This document shows positions 1 to 5,877 of a stretch of 5,913 nt of DNA, piece after piece. This DNA comes from Clostridia bacterium (GTDB lineage: Bacteria; Bacillota_A; Clostridia; Christensenellales; UBA1242). The stretch lies in assembly GCA_017508345.1 (NCBI GenBank), contig JAFVZD010000012.1, forward strand, positions 1 to 5,913, given 5' to 3'. Numbering within the stretch: position 1 is the stretch's first letter; every line of letters starts with the position of its first letter. The position numbers were made by a program, and so were the translations under genes. The notes beneath the pieces are model-generated. The model ran no database searches, was not told where the DNA came from, and saw only the letters and a list, made by a program, of their open reading frames with translations.

Positions 1-3000
1 TTACACGCAAATATGGCAATCCATCATTCAATGTACCATCCTCGTCTTTACCAAAATAATTATTGTATAGATTACTCCATCCACTAGTATTGGTATTCAC
101 CACAAAGCCTAATGCTTCTGTACCATTGTAATGGATATATCCAGTACCACTAGTCAAACTCACATTACCAGTCACACCATTGTATGGTATAGGGTACAAT
201 GATGTACCATTAATAATATCCATTAATATTACATCAATATATACATAACTGAGTATCACACTGCTACCTGCGTGTACATTACCTATCATTGCACCCATAT
301 CAAATGTATCCGGTGTACCTAAGTTACCATTGTCTGGTGACTGCAATACACCACGCACATATACAGCCTGCATAGTGAGTGTTCCATATACACTACCTAC
401 TAGTCCACCCATCTCGATTGCCTCACAATCGCTATCCGCAGATATAATCATTTCGGCAAACAAATTGTCAAATTTACTAATACCCTCATTGCCCAATTTA
501 CCCACAATACCACCTATATGAGTAGGTATTTGTGTAGTATTGTCTTCGGCCTCAGTATTCATATTGCGTATAGCACGCAAATTGATATTGCTAGCACTAT
601 ATCCTATAGCATACGCATTGGTAATATTAGTATTATTAGACAAATACCCTACAATACCACCTATATTACCTATTCCACATATACCTATGCTATCATCCTC
701 TGCTACATTCAATGCCCTATATTTGACATTGTATATATTCCTTCCACTTCCACCATTGTCTTGACCAATTATACCACCTAGATTACCCATAGCCATTATC
801 ACTACACTACTCTCAGTGATACTATATTTGTCTAGCACTATATCCGTATCAGCCAATTTGCGTATCTCTACAATACCACCATTTGCGTCCTCTTGTTCCT
901 CAAATACATAATCATGGTATGCGTTGTATGGAATATATTCATCCCCATTACTCACTACTACATTATTGATAATACCAGTATTGTATCCTACCACACCACC
1001 TACATTCATCACATTGTACTCATCACTATTGAGTGTGTGTGCCATAGCACTCTGTGCTAATACTTGTACTATCTTTCCGCTAGCCTCTCCACCCAATATT
1101 GTGGATGCATTTTTACCAATGAGCATACCTACATTGTATTTTACCTCATTATTTTGGCTACCATATTTTTTCTCTGTACCCAATATCTGGATATCTGCAT
1201 AACTCGTGTTGTCTACAAATTGTGAGGCGTTAGCAGGACTCTTATCTTGATTTTCACCTATCAACATACCTAGATTTATCTCTGCCTTTAGTCCTGTCAC
1301 ACTAGCCTCTGTCACATTTACATTCACATTGATTAGAGTACCACTATGATTGTACGCAATCAGTCCTAGATTTACTCTAGCCAATGCCTTTTGAGTATTA
1401 ATCTCGTAATCCGCAGTATCCCACGCACCGTTAGTCAATACATTACTATAGCTATACTTAGCCACTCTGACATTCACATTCTGTATCCAACCATTATTAG
1501 TACCCGCTAGTATTCCAATATTGTATGGTGCTACTGCGTATTTGTTGTCCACTACAGTAGTCTCATATTTTTTGTACTGTACCACACTATAATTCTCTAT
1601 CTCAAAGTCCACATTGCTAATCTTTGCCTGTTGACCTAGATAATTGAATATTCCAAAACTTAGTTCCAAATCATCATGGTATTCTGTAGCATTATTCACA
1701 GTCACTAATATAGGTGTCTTATTGATATTCCATCCATAAATAGTCAAATGTGTGCCTTCGGCAGAATACAATTTTCCCTCAAAAGGATACTCCGCACTAC
1801 CTATACCACGCCATACATTTTCCTCATTAGCAAAATAACTACGCATATCAATGTTGTCCATCAATACATAGTGTCCCTTGCTATCCCTAGCATTCATATC
1901 TTGTAAAGATGCCACATCATCTGCATTGTGCAATTCGTATGGCAATTCCTCACTACCATCCGCTACACGCACTAGTATTGTTCTCACATTCCTCTGAGCC
2001 AAAGATTCATCTGTATCCGTCATCAGTCCAATGTAATTATTAATATCATCTAGCTTAACTTTCAGCATATCCAATGGTACTATCAATACCACTGCCCAAC
2101 CCGCATTATTAGCCTCTATCTGGTACTTGTGTGTATTATAGTTGTACACAATACTAGCATTCCTAGCGCGTATCTGCTCCGCACTATAACCATAATTACC
2201 ACTACTAATATCCCTGTCTGCCACCACATAATTACCACCCGCATCTTTTACAATATCAAATACTAGATATCCCACATCTGTACATGTAGCATTCAATGGC
2301 TTGACAGACACATCTAGTGCGAATGCCGCACTCTTATTTAGGTCAAAACCTACAATAAATGGGTCCTTGAAAGCATCAATCTTTTGGTCACCATCTTTCT
2401 TTGCTATCTTCATATCCGTAATGCCCGGAATATCCTTGCGGTACGCATCTACACTGCCTTGGCTAGCCTCTGCAATAGTTATTTCGTTTACCAATGTCTG
2501 AGGCTCTACATTTACCGTAATACGCTTCTCAAACAATCTCTTGTAGTCCTCTTGTCTAACCATTACTACATAAGAGCCACCACTACTATTATCACCCAAT
2601 TTTGTGGTATCAAATCCTAGTGTAACACTGCTACCTGTGTACTTTCCACCCACAGGTGCTGTACCCATACTAATTGTACCAAATTTCTTTGCATCCTCTA
2701 TTATTGTCCACTCAGCATTACTACTATTGATAGTAGCATTGCTAGGCTCTACCTTGACTGTTACCAATTTTTCTGATGTAGCCTGCAAATACACATACTG
2801 CGTAGCGTCACCCTTACGCCAATCCAGTTTCACACTCTCTTGACTCACGGTTAGTTTTTCGATAGGTACAAATACATTAACCTCAAATGCCAGCGTCACT
2901 GTCTTGCTAGTCAATTCCCTGACATTGTCATTCCATTGCACTAGATAATAACTAAATGTCACACCTAGTACTGCATTGCTGAGTTGTCCAGACAAATTAG

Positions 3001-5140
3001 GTTTACTCTCTACCCAGAATGTCTTGTTTGTCTCACGACTCAGCACAGCCGTACTCTCACTATTGGTGTTAGTAGTATTAATAGTGTATTGTGCATCTTG
3101 TGGCCCAATCTGCAATAGCACTTTTGCCCTGCTACGGTCTTTCATGTAGAAGCCCATTCTATTATCTCCACCCACATACTGCTCTCCCACACTGTCTTGA
3201 TACTCATTAGGCAATACAATCCTAGCAGTAGTCTCATCCACTGCACATACCACTCTCACGGTTAGCAAATATCTCACTCCCGTGTCAGCCACAAATTGTA
3301 CTTGATATATACCTACCTTTTGAGCCACTATCTCAAATACCGCATCATCTGTACACTCTACCGCTAGTCCATCAGAGAGCAAATTGTCTAGGTACACATT
3401 AGCCCTGCTATTTATACCATCCTTTTTGGCAGCAGCAGGCCTTACATTCAATGCTATAGTAGCCCTGCCCATATCCGCATCGCCTAATTGTAGCATCAAT
3501 GTGCCATCGTGTAGCATTTCTGCTGTCTCATCACTAGGCAAAATCTCCTCTATACCCTGCTCCAAGGATAATATCAAATTCCTAGTAATAGGCTTCATAT
3601 TAGGATTACTCTCTGCCTGCACCAATACTAGCTTTAATCCCACTTTTCCTAGTATCAATCCCGTATTGCTCAGCACTATACTCTCTGGTGTGGTATTGAG
3701 TATCACATATGGTGTGCCGTCCTGCTCGTTTACTTGCCAAATCGCTTCGTTTTGGTTGTAGCCATACTCCAGCACAAATGTCTGCAATATCCTCTGCATA
3801 CGCAATTGGTCATCGCTCAACGCATCCGCATTATCTACGCGGATTTTCTCCAATTCATCCTCGTCAAAACTACACTTGCTTAGGTCCAATTCTATCCTAA
3901 TATCGTCTATGTCCTCAGCGACAGGAGATAATGCGACAGATAATACCTTTTTGTCAATTCTGTATTTATCAGAATAATTTAGCCTAATTTCACCCTCTAC
4001 ATTCACGCCATTCTCACTAACCACTATGGCCTGAGGGTACTCCACTACACTTACCGCTATCTCTTTTCTAATCTCAGGTGCATTGTCTATGCCATGTACC
4101 TTAGTTACCACCACCACACTCACTGTTTGGTCCGCTTTTGTTCTCTCTAACCCCATTAGCGTAAAGGTATTGTCCACATTGTTTACAACAATATCCAATA
4201 TGTTTCCCTTGACACCCGCACTAGTCTCAATAGCCATATCAATCACAGTGCCAAATTTGTCACGCACAGAATATTTGTGTTGGTTAGGATTAATCACTAC
4301 CCCCATACCCTCATCATAAGATTGACCATTGATGACCAATTCTACACTGCGGACATCCTCACCCGGCTCTAGTCCCAATACACCAGCCAAAACATTCTCT
4401 ACTACAATACTCTGCTCCGTAATAGGTGTGTATACCATAGCCTCAAATTCTGCCACCAACGCATCAGGCAACAAATTACCCTCCGCATCCACACTATCCA
4501 CAGGATAACACTTGACTGCCAGCGTATTACCTACAGGTGCGTTGTCTATAAAAAACTTGTCCCCACTCTTGTACTTTTGTGTGTACCCCGCTATCTCAAA
4601 TATGCATTCCGGCATAGTCGCTCCCGCAGGATAAAATGTCACAAAATTCTCCGCCTTCAATACATAATTGTCGTCATTCATAGGTATGCCCAGCACACCA
4701 CTCTTTACCTCCATACTAGCCACAGGCTTCACTACCGTGACCTTGACCTCGTCCATAATCTTGTCATTCTCTACACTAGTAGCACTAATGGTCACAAAAC
4801 TATTTGGATTGGTTATCTCCAACGCAGTCAGCTCTACATAACTCACACCATTGTCTACCCAATCCCTAATAGCTACCCTGCTAGCATCCGTGGTTTCCCA
4901 GATAATCCCCGTGTCCATTCCCGACTTGAGATTACTTATCTCCGCAGACAACACAACCTTTGTACTGCTCGCACTACTTAGGTCCAGCGTAATATGTTTT
5001 GTGCCTTGCACATTACCAAACTCCGCTCCACTAATATTCATCGCCATATCAGCATAAGGGTCATTACAAGCACACAGTCCAAATGTCCCCATCACAATCA
5101 TCACAAAAACTACCAATAATTTGCTAATTTTTTTTGTCAT
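1..5140 (-). CDS. Giant surface lipoprotein with Ig-like modules and GLUG-repeat beta-helix (C-terminus cut by window edge)
   Basis: I translated this minus-strand frame codon by codon from the ATG at 5138-5140 to the left edge. It stays open for 1,713 residues with no stop; the apparent TAA at bases 1-3 is out of frame. The start is fixed by an AGGAG site 8 bases upstream and by the signal peptide that follows directly. The order is: lipoprotein signal (1-25), Ig-like module (34-138), further beta-rich modules (about 139-1055, one clearest at 757-882), beta-helix entry segment (1059-1145), GLUG rungs (1162-1640), and a tail ending DGLPYLRV. Proteins of this layout are exported and lipid-anchored on the cell surface, where they are thought to act in adhesion or glycan contact; no catalytic motif is visible, so the exact role is unknown. 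In GLUG proteins a segment like the final DGLPYLR usually lies near the C-terminus, so few residues are probably missing. I cannot name residues 370-756 by family. It is transcribed alone from its own promoter, divergent from the XRE gene. Confidence 0.93.
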   Translation of the reverse strand, partial: MTKKISKLLVVFVMIVMGTFGLCACNDPYADMAMNISGAEFGNVQGTKHITLDLSSASSTKVVLSAEISNLKSGMDTGIIWETTDASRVAIRDWVDNGVSYVELTALEITNPNSFVTISATSVENDKIMDEVKVTVVKPVASMEVKSGVLGIPMNDDNYVLKAENFVTFYPAGATMPECIFEIAGYTQKYKSGDKFFIDNAPVGNTLAVKCYPVDSVDAEGNLLPDALVAEFEAMVYTPITEQSIVVENVLAGVLGLEPGEDVRSVELVINGQSYDEGMGVVINPNQHKYSVRDKFGTVIDMAIETSAGVKGNILDIVVNNVDNTFTLMGLERTKADQTVSVVVVTKVHGIDNAPEIRKEIAVSVVEYPQAIVVSENGVNVEGEIRLNYSDKYRIDKKVLSVALSPVAEDIDDIRIELDLSKCSFDEDELEKIRVDNADALSDDQLRMQRILQTFVLEYGYNQNEAIWQVNEQDGTPYVILNTTPESIVLSNTGLILGKVGLKLVLVQAESNPNMKPITRNLILSLEQGIEEILPSDETAEMLHDGTLMLQLGDADMGRATIALNVRPAAAKKDGINSRANVYLDNLLSDGLAVECTDDAVFEIVAQKVGIYQVQFVADTGVRYLLTVRVVCAVDETTARIVLPNEYQDSVGEQYVGGDNRMGFYMKDRSRAKVLLQIGPQDAQYTINTTNTNSESTAVLSRETNKTFWVESKPNLSGQLSNAVLGVTFSYYLVQWNDNVRELTSKTVTLAFEVNVFVPIEKLTVSQESVKLDWRKGDATQYVYLQATSEKLVTVKVEPSNATINSSNAEWTIIEDAKKFGTISMGTAPVGGKYTGSSVTLGFDTTKLGDNSSGGSYVVMVRQEDYKRLFEKRITVNVEPQTLVNEITIAEASQGSVDAYRKDIPGITDMKIAKKDGDQKIDAFKDPFIVGFDLNKSAAFALDVSVKPLNATCTDVGYLVFDIVKDAGGNYVVADRDISSGNYGYSAEQIRARNASIVYNYNTHKYQIEANNAGWAVVLIVPLDMLKVKLDDINNYIGLMTDTDESLAQRNVRTILVRVADGSEELPYELHNADDVASLQDMNARDSKGHYVLMDNIDMRSYFANEENVWRGIGSAEYPFEGKLYSAEGTHLTIYGWNINKTPILVTVNNATEYHDDLELSFGIFNYLGQQAKISNVDFEIENYSVVQYKKYETTVVDNKYAVAPYNIGILAGTNNGWIQNVNVRVAKYSYSNVLTNGAWDTADYEINTQKALARVNLGLIAYNHSGTLINVNVNVTEASVTGLKAEINLGMLIGENQDKSPANASQFVDNTSYADIQILGTEKKYGSQNNEVKYNVGMLIGKNASTILGGEASGKIVQVLAQSAMAHTLNSDEYNVMNVGGVVGYNTGIINNVVVSNGDEYIPYNAYHDYVFEEQEDANGGIVEIRKLADTDIVLDKYSITESSVVIMAMGNLGGIIGQDNGGSGRNIYNVKYRALNVAEDDSIGICGIGNIGGIVGYLSNNTNITNAYAIGYSASNINLRAIRNMNTEAEDNTTQIPTHIGGIVGKLGNEGISKFDNLFAEMIISADSDCEAIEMGGLVGSVYGTLTMQAVYVRGVLQSPDNGNLGTPDTFDMGAMIGNVHAGSSVILSYVYIDVILMDIINGTSLYPIPYNGVTGNVSLTSGTGYIHYNGTEALGFVVNTNTSGWSNLYNNYFGKDEDGTLNDGLPYLRV
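221..1657 (-). repeat. About 11 GLUG-type beta-helix rungs in the lipoprotein (residues about 1162-1640)
   Basis: Rung starts sit at residues 1162 (FGIF), 1208 (IGIL), 1258 (LGLI), 1290 (LGML), 1337 (VGML), 1380 (VGGVVG), 1454 (LGGIIG), 1493 (IGGIVG), 1542 (IGGIVG), 1577 (MGGLVG) and 1615 (MGAMIG). Each is followed by a small-residue turn and a strand such as IxNVxV or ITNAYAIG. Spacing runs from 32 to 74 residues, so the rungs have diverged and the copies are not recognisable as DNA repeats. The longest gap (1380 to 1454) carries an acidic insert with EEQED at about 1414-1418. Such rungs stack into a right-handed beta-helix, a common fold of adhesive surface proteins. Confidence 0.8.
1706..1966 (-). 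other. Beta-helix entry segment preceding the GLUG rungs (residues about 1059-1145)
   Basis: This piece has the standard opening of surface GLUG beta-helix proteins. The pattern ELPYELHNADDVASL (1066-1078) matches the usual PYxIxNAxDLxxL start. HYVLMDNIDM (1090-1099) matches the YxLxxDID strand, VWRGIG (1109-1114) matches W-x-x-I-G, and PFEGKLYS (1119-1126) matches the PFxGxFxG turn. ITIYGWNI-type strands then lead into the first rung. This order is known from many gut and oral bacterial surface proteins, and it makes the beta-helix call firmer than the GLUG repeats alone would. Confidence 0.8.
2495..2872 (-). other. Second clear Ig-like (Big_2-type) module, residues about 757-882
   Basis: The segment opens with VPIEKLTVSQ around residue 758, a typical first strand of Big_2 domains. 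It continues with a YVYLQAT strand, a VKVEPSNATIN element close to the Big_2 VxPxxAT signature (about 796-804), and a single core Trp in NAEWTI (W811). It closes with RITVNVEPQ at about 873-881. A similar module follows, with VSVKPLNATC at about 944-953. This suggests at least two tandem copies just before the beta-helix. The regions between 139-370 and 370-756 also look beta-rich but lack a clear signature. Confidence 0.6.
4727..5041 (-). other. N-terminal Big_2-like Ig module (residues about 34-138)
   Basis: This part of the lipoprotein reads like a bacterial Ig-like (Big_2-type) domain. A central strand has the IIWETTD pattern around W81, matching the usual V-x-W-x-S/T-x-D core. It is followed by VELTALE, then by FVTISATS around residues 115-121, and it ends in a VKVTVVKP strand at 132-139. 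The VKP end then leads into another beta-rich module. Such modules usually act as stalks or weak carbohydrate and protein binders. The assignment rests on motif pattern only, and domain edges are approximate. Confidence 0.6.
5066..5140 (-). other. Lipoprotein signal peptide and lipobox of the giant surface protein
   Basis: Residues 1-25 show a classic type II signal peptide. A charged start (MTKKISK) is followed by a hydrophobic core (about 8-22, rich in V, L, F, M and G) and the lipobox L22-C23-A24-C25. Cys25 should be lipidated by the Lgt enzyme and exposed after cleavage by signal peptidase II. Cys23 is a poorer candidate because the residue before it is Leu rather than Ala, Gly or Ser. 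After Cys25 the chain continues NDPYADMA, a short polar linker leading into the first Ig-like module. This supports anchoring to the outer face of the cytoplasmic membrane. Confidence 0.88.
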
Positions 5141-5148
5141 ATTACACA

Positions 5149-5153
5149 CTCCT
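5149..5153 (-). promoter_or_regulatory. Shine-Dalgarno site of the lipoprotein gene
   Basis: The minus strand reads AGGAG here, within AGTAGGAGTG, with an 8-base spacer to the ATG at 5140. This near-ideal site decides the start codon of the giant lipoprotein gene and agrees with the signal peptide beginning at that Met. Confidence 0.85.
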
Positions 5154-5203
5154 ACTTTTATTGTGCGAATTTTATCAAAATTTATTTAATCTTGTAATAA
5201 TTA

Positions 5204-5232
5204 ATTATATTCAATTTTTCCCCGCAAGTCAA
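5204..5232 (-). promoter_or_regulatory. Sigma-A-type promoter of the lipoprotein gene
   Basis: On the minus strand a TTGACT -35 box (5227-5232) is separated by exactly 17 bases from a perfect TATAAT -10 box (5204-5209). Transcription would start near 5197, giving a leader of about 57 bases that contains the AGGAG site. The match is one base short of consensus, so the gene is probably well expressed when not repressed. A perfect 12-bp palindrome, ATAATTAATTAT (5197-5208), overlaps the -10 box. It may be an operator, or chance in AT-rich DNA. Confidence 0.75.
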
Positions 5233-5237
5233 ACAAA

Positions 5238-5262
5238 AAGATAATATATATTATATTATCTT
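5238..5262. repeat. All-A/T hairpin: 11-bp perfect inverted repeat with 3-base loop
   Basis: The arms AAGATAATATA (5238-5248) and TATATTATCTT (5252-5262) are perfectly complementary around a TAT loop. A T-rich run follows on the plus strand and a T-rich stretch on the minus strand. It ends six bases short of the lipoprotein promoter's -35 box. It could be an UP-like element, a regulator site, or a weak bidirectional terminator. The stem has only two G-C pairs, so terminator strength would be low. The symmetry is certain; the function is open. Confidence 0.45.
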
Positions 5263-5292
5263 GTTATTTTTTTAATATTTTTTCACTATTTT

Positions 5293-5394
5293 TTATTCAT
5301 CCAAAATATTTATATAATTTTTATTTAATAATGCTTTCAATTTCTTTTTAGTATTATTATCAATCACCATATCGCGATGACCAAAAAAACTCAT
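5293..5394 (-). pseudogene. Decayed N-terminal fragment of a SLOG-type (FFGHRD) protein, 33 codons
   Basis: The minus frame from ATG 5394 to TAA 5293 gives 33 residues. They begin MSFFGHRD and continue with a DNNTKKKLKALL helix-like stretch. FFGHRD or FTGHR followed by an amphipathic helix is the usual start of small nucleotide-binding SLOG (DUF1273/YpsA-like) proteins, whose full length is normally well over 100 residues. Here the frame stops soon after the first helix, and the rest of the way to 5141 is non-coding. No Shine-Dalgarno site precedes the ATG. A GTG at 5418 would add eight residues without improving the translation signal. I read it as a relic left by deletion, though a chance ORF or a genuine micropeptide is possible. 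The family link is from memory of the motif, not a search. Confidence 0.42.
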
Positions 5395-5412
5395 AATTTT
5401 AGTTAACGATAC

Positions 5413-5463
5413 ATTCACAATGCTATTTTAACACAACACAACCGACTTGTCAATACATTCACA
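5413..5463. repeat. Cluster of half-sites upstream of the regulator operator
   Basis: ATTCACA occurs at 5413-5419 and 5457-5463, and again inside the palindrome at 5476-5482. CACAAC, the end of the palindrome's half-site, occurs at 5432-5437 and 5437-5442. CACAACC (5437-5443) is also the inverted partner of GGTTGTG (5464-5470). Repetition of the same half-site around a full palindrome suggests a multi-site operator for the adjacent XRE protein. Confidence 0.4.
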
Positions 5464-5464
5464 G

Positions 5465-5484
5465 GTTGTGAATGCATTCACAAC
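5465..5484. promoter_or_regulatory. Perfect 20-bp palindrome, probable operator of the XRE regulator
   Basis: GTTGTGAATGCATTCACAAC equals its own reverse complement. It lies 64 bases before the XRE start codon, next to the likely promoter region. XRE-family dimers typically bind dyads of this size, and a gene for such a protein follows directly, so autoregulation is the simplest reading. The palindrome is visible in the sequence; binding by this protein is inference. Confidence 0.6.
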
Positions 5485-5491
5485 ATAAAAA

Positions 5492-5520
5492 TTCATATAT
5501 TGTTACACTTTTTGTATTCA
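5492..5520 (+). promoter_or_regulatory. Candidate promoter of the XRE gene
   Basis: TTCATA (5492-5497) and TATTCA (5515-5520) are spaced by 17 bases and would start transcription about 20 bases before the start codon. An alternative is an extended -10, TGTTACACT (5501-5509), with no good -35 box; its -35 zone would overlap the 20-bp palindrome and so be directly blocked by a bound repressor. Neither is strong, and I cannot choose between them. Confidence 0.35.
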
Positions 5521-5530
5521 AAACATTACA

Positions 5531-5536
5531 AAAGGA
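5531..5536 (+). promoter_or_regulatory. Shine-Dalgarno site of the XRE gene
   Basis: AAAGGA lies 12 bases before the ATG at 5549. The spacing is somewhat long but the site is the only purine-rich candidate, and no other in-frame start fits better. It implies moderate translation. Confidence 0.6.
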
Positions 5537-5548
5537 AACACTTATTTT

Positions 5549-5782
5549 ATGAAATTACACCAAGCCATTAGCGAACGCATTCTACAATATTGCAAAGAAC
5601 GCAACATCACCCCCAACAAACTCTGCACAATGTCAGGAGTAATACAATCCACCGTAAATAGCATTTTTTCCGGCAGAAGTCAAAATCCCAAACTCGCCAC
5701 CATTCAATACCTCTGTGACGGGTTAGGTATTACCTTATCCCAATTTTTTGATAGTCCACTTTTTCTAGACTTAGACGACTAA
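5549..5782 (+). CDS. Small XRE-family helix-turn-helix transcriptional regulator
   Basis: The 77-residue protein is a complete single-domain XRE (Cro/C1-like) DNA-binding protein. Helix 1 covers about residues 4-18 (ISERILQYCKERN). ITPNKLCTMSG (20-30) supplies helix 2 and the turn, and VIQSTVNSIFSG (31-42) is the recognition helix. NPKLATIQYLCDGLGITLSQFFD (46-68) gives the two packing helices with the usual family ending. There is no sensor or dimerisation extension beyond an acidic tail (LDLDD), so it probably acts as a dimeric repressor or antirepressor partner. Proteins of this exact build are common in gut Clostridia as orphan regulators. A palindrome directly upstream suggests autoregulation. 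The gene is divergent from the lipoprotein gene, about 400 bases away. Its coding strand is C-rich, opposite to the lipoprotein gene, in line with lagging-strand location. The ligand and wider regulon cannot be told. Confidence 0.92.
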   Translation: MKLHQAISERILQYCKERNITPNKLCTMSGVIQSTVNSIFSGRSQNPKLATIQYLCDGLGITLSQFFDSPLFLDLDD

Positions 5783-5818
5783 TCCCTCTGCTTTCAATAC
5801 AACATACTAATCATTATT

Positions 5819-5847
5819 TTGAGATTGTAGCATATATTTATTGTAAT
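5819..5847 (+). promoter_or_regulatory. Possible outward promoter for a gene beyond the right edge
   Basis: TTGAGA (5819-5824) and TGTAAT (5842-5847) are spaced by 17 bases, a fair sigma-A match pointing out of the window. On the other strand the same DNA has an extended -10 (TGCTACAAT) without a -35 box, so direction is uncertain. The 131 bases after the XRE gene hold no ORF and no clear terminator hairpin. Confidence 0.35.
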
Positions 5848-5863
5848 TCTTTATTTATCTTCG

Positions 5864-5877
5864 CCCCCCCAAAAAAA
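5864..5877. repeat. Homopolymer junction C7A7
   Basis: Seven C are followed by seven A, an unusual pair of runs in DNA this AT-rich. It lies just downstream of the possible outward promoter, so length changes could alter a leader or promoter spacing of the next gene. It could also be a sequencing or assembly weak point. Confidence 0.5.

Larger units (their letters stand above)
5141..5548. other. Divergent AT-rich intergenic region
   Basis: These 408 bases separate the two divergent genes. From left to right they hold the lipoprotein leader and promoter, the A/T hairpin, a very T-rich stretch (about 5263-5350) that covers part of the SLOG-like remnant, and the half-site cluster with its palindrome and the XRE promoter zone. 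I see no tRNA, riboswitch or CRISPR repeat. The length is more than two promoters need, which fits deletion of a former gene between them. Confidence 0.6.

Noticed and set aside
1..3. TTA at the left edge read as a TAA stop for the lipoprotein gene
   Set aside because: Counting codons from the ATG at 5140 puts the last full codon at bases 2-4 (GTA, Val1713), so this TAA is out of frame and the gene continues past the edge.
330..5057. Many plus-strand open frames of 63-134 codons, the longest at 4577-4981 and 3384-3761
   Set aside because: All lie antisense to the single open minus-strand frame, lack convincing ribosome sites and have low-complexity, non-protein-like composition (runs of I, T, S, P, Y). 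The skewed base use of the real gene makes such shadows common.
1..5140. Mobile element or phage structural gene
   Set aside because: There is no transposase, integrase, terminal repeat or neighbouring phage gene. The lipoprotein signal and GLUG architecture fit a cell-surface protein.
5238..5262. Rho-independent terminator
   Set aside because: The stem is nearly all A-T with only two G-C pairs, and no gene ends upstream on either strand that would need it. Kept only as an inverted repeat of unknown role.
5413..5484. CRISPR-like or iteron repeat array
   Set aside because: The repeated units are only 6-8 bases, irregularly spaced and partly inverted, which fits operator half-sites better than a CRISPR array or replication iterons.
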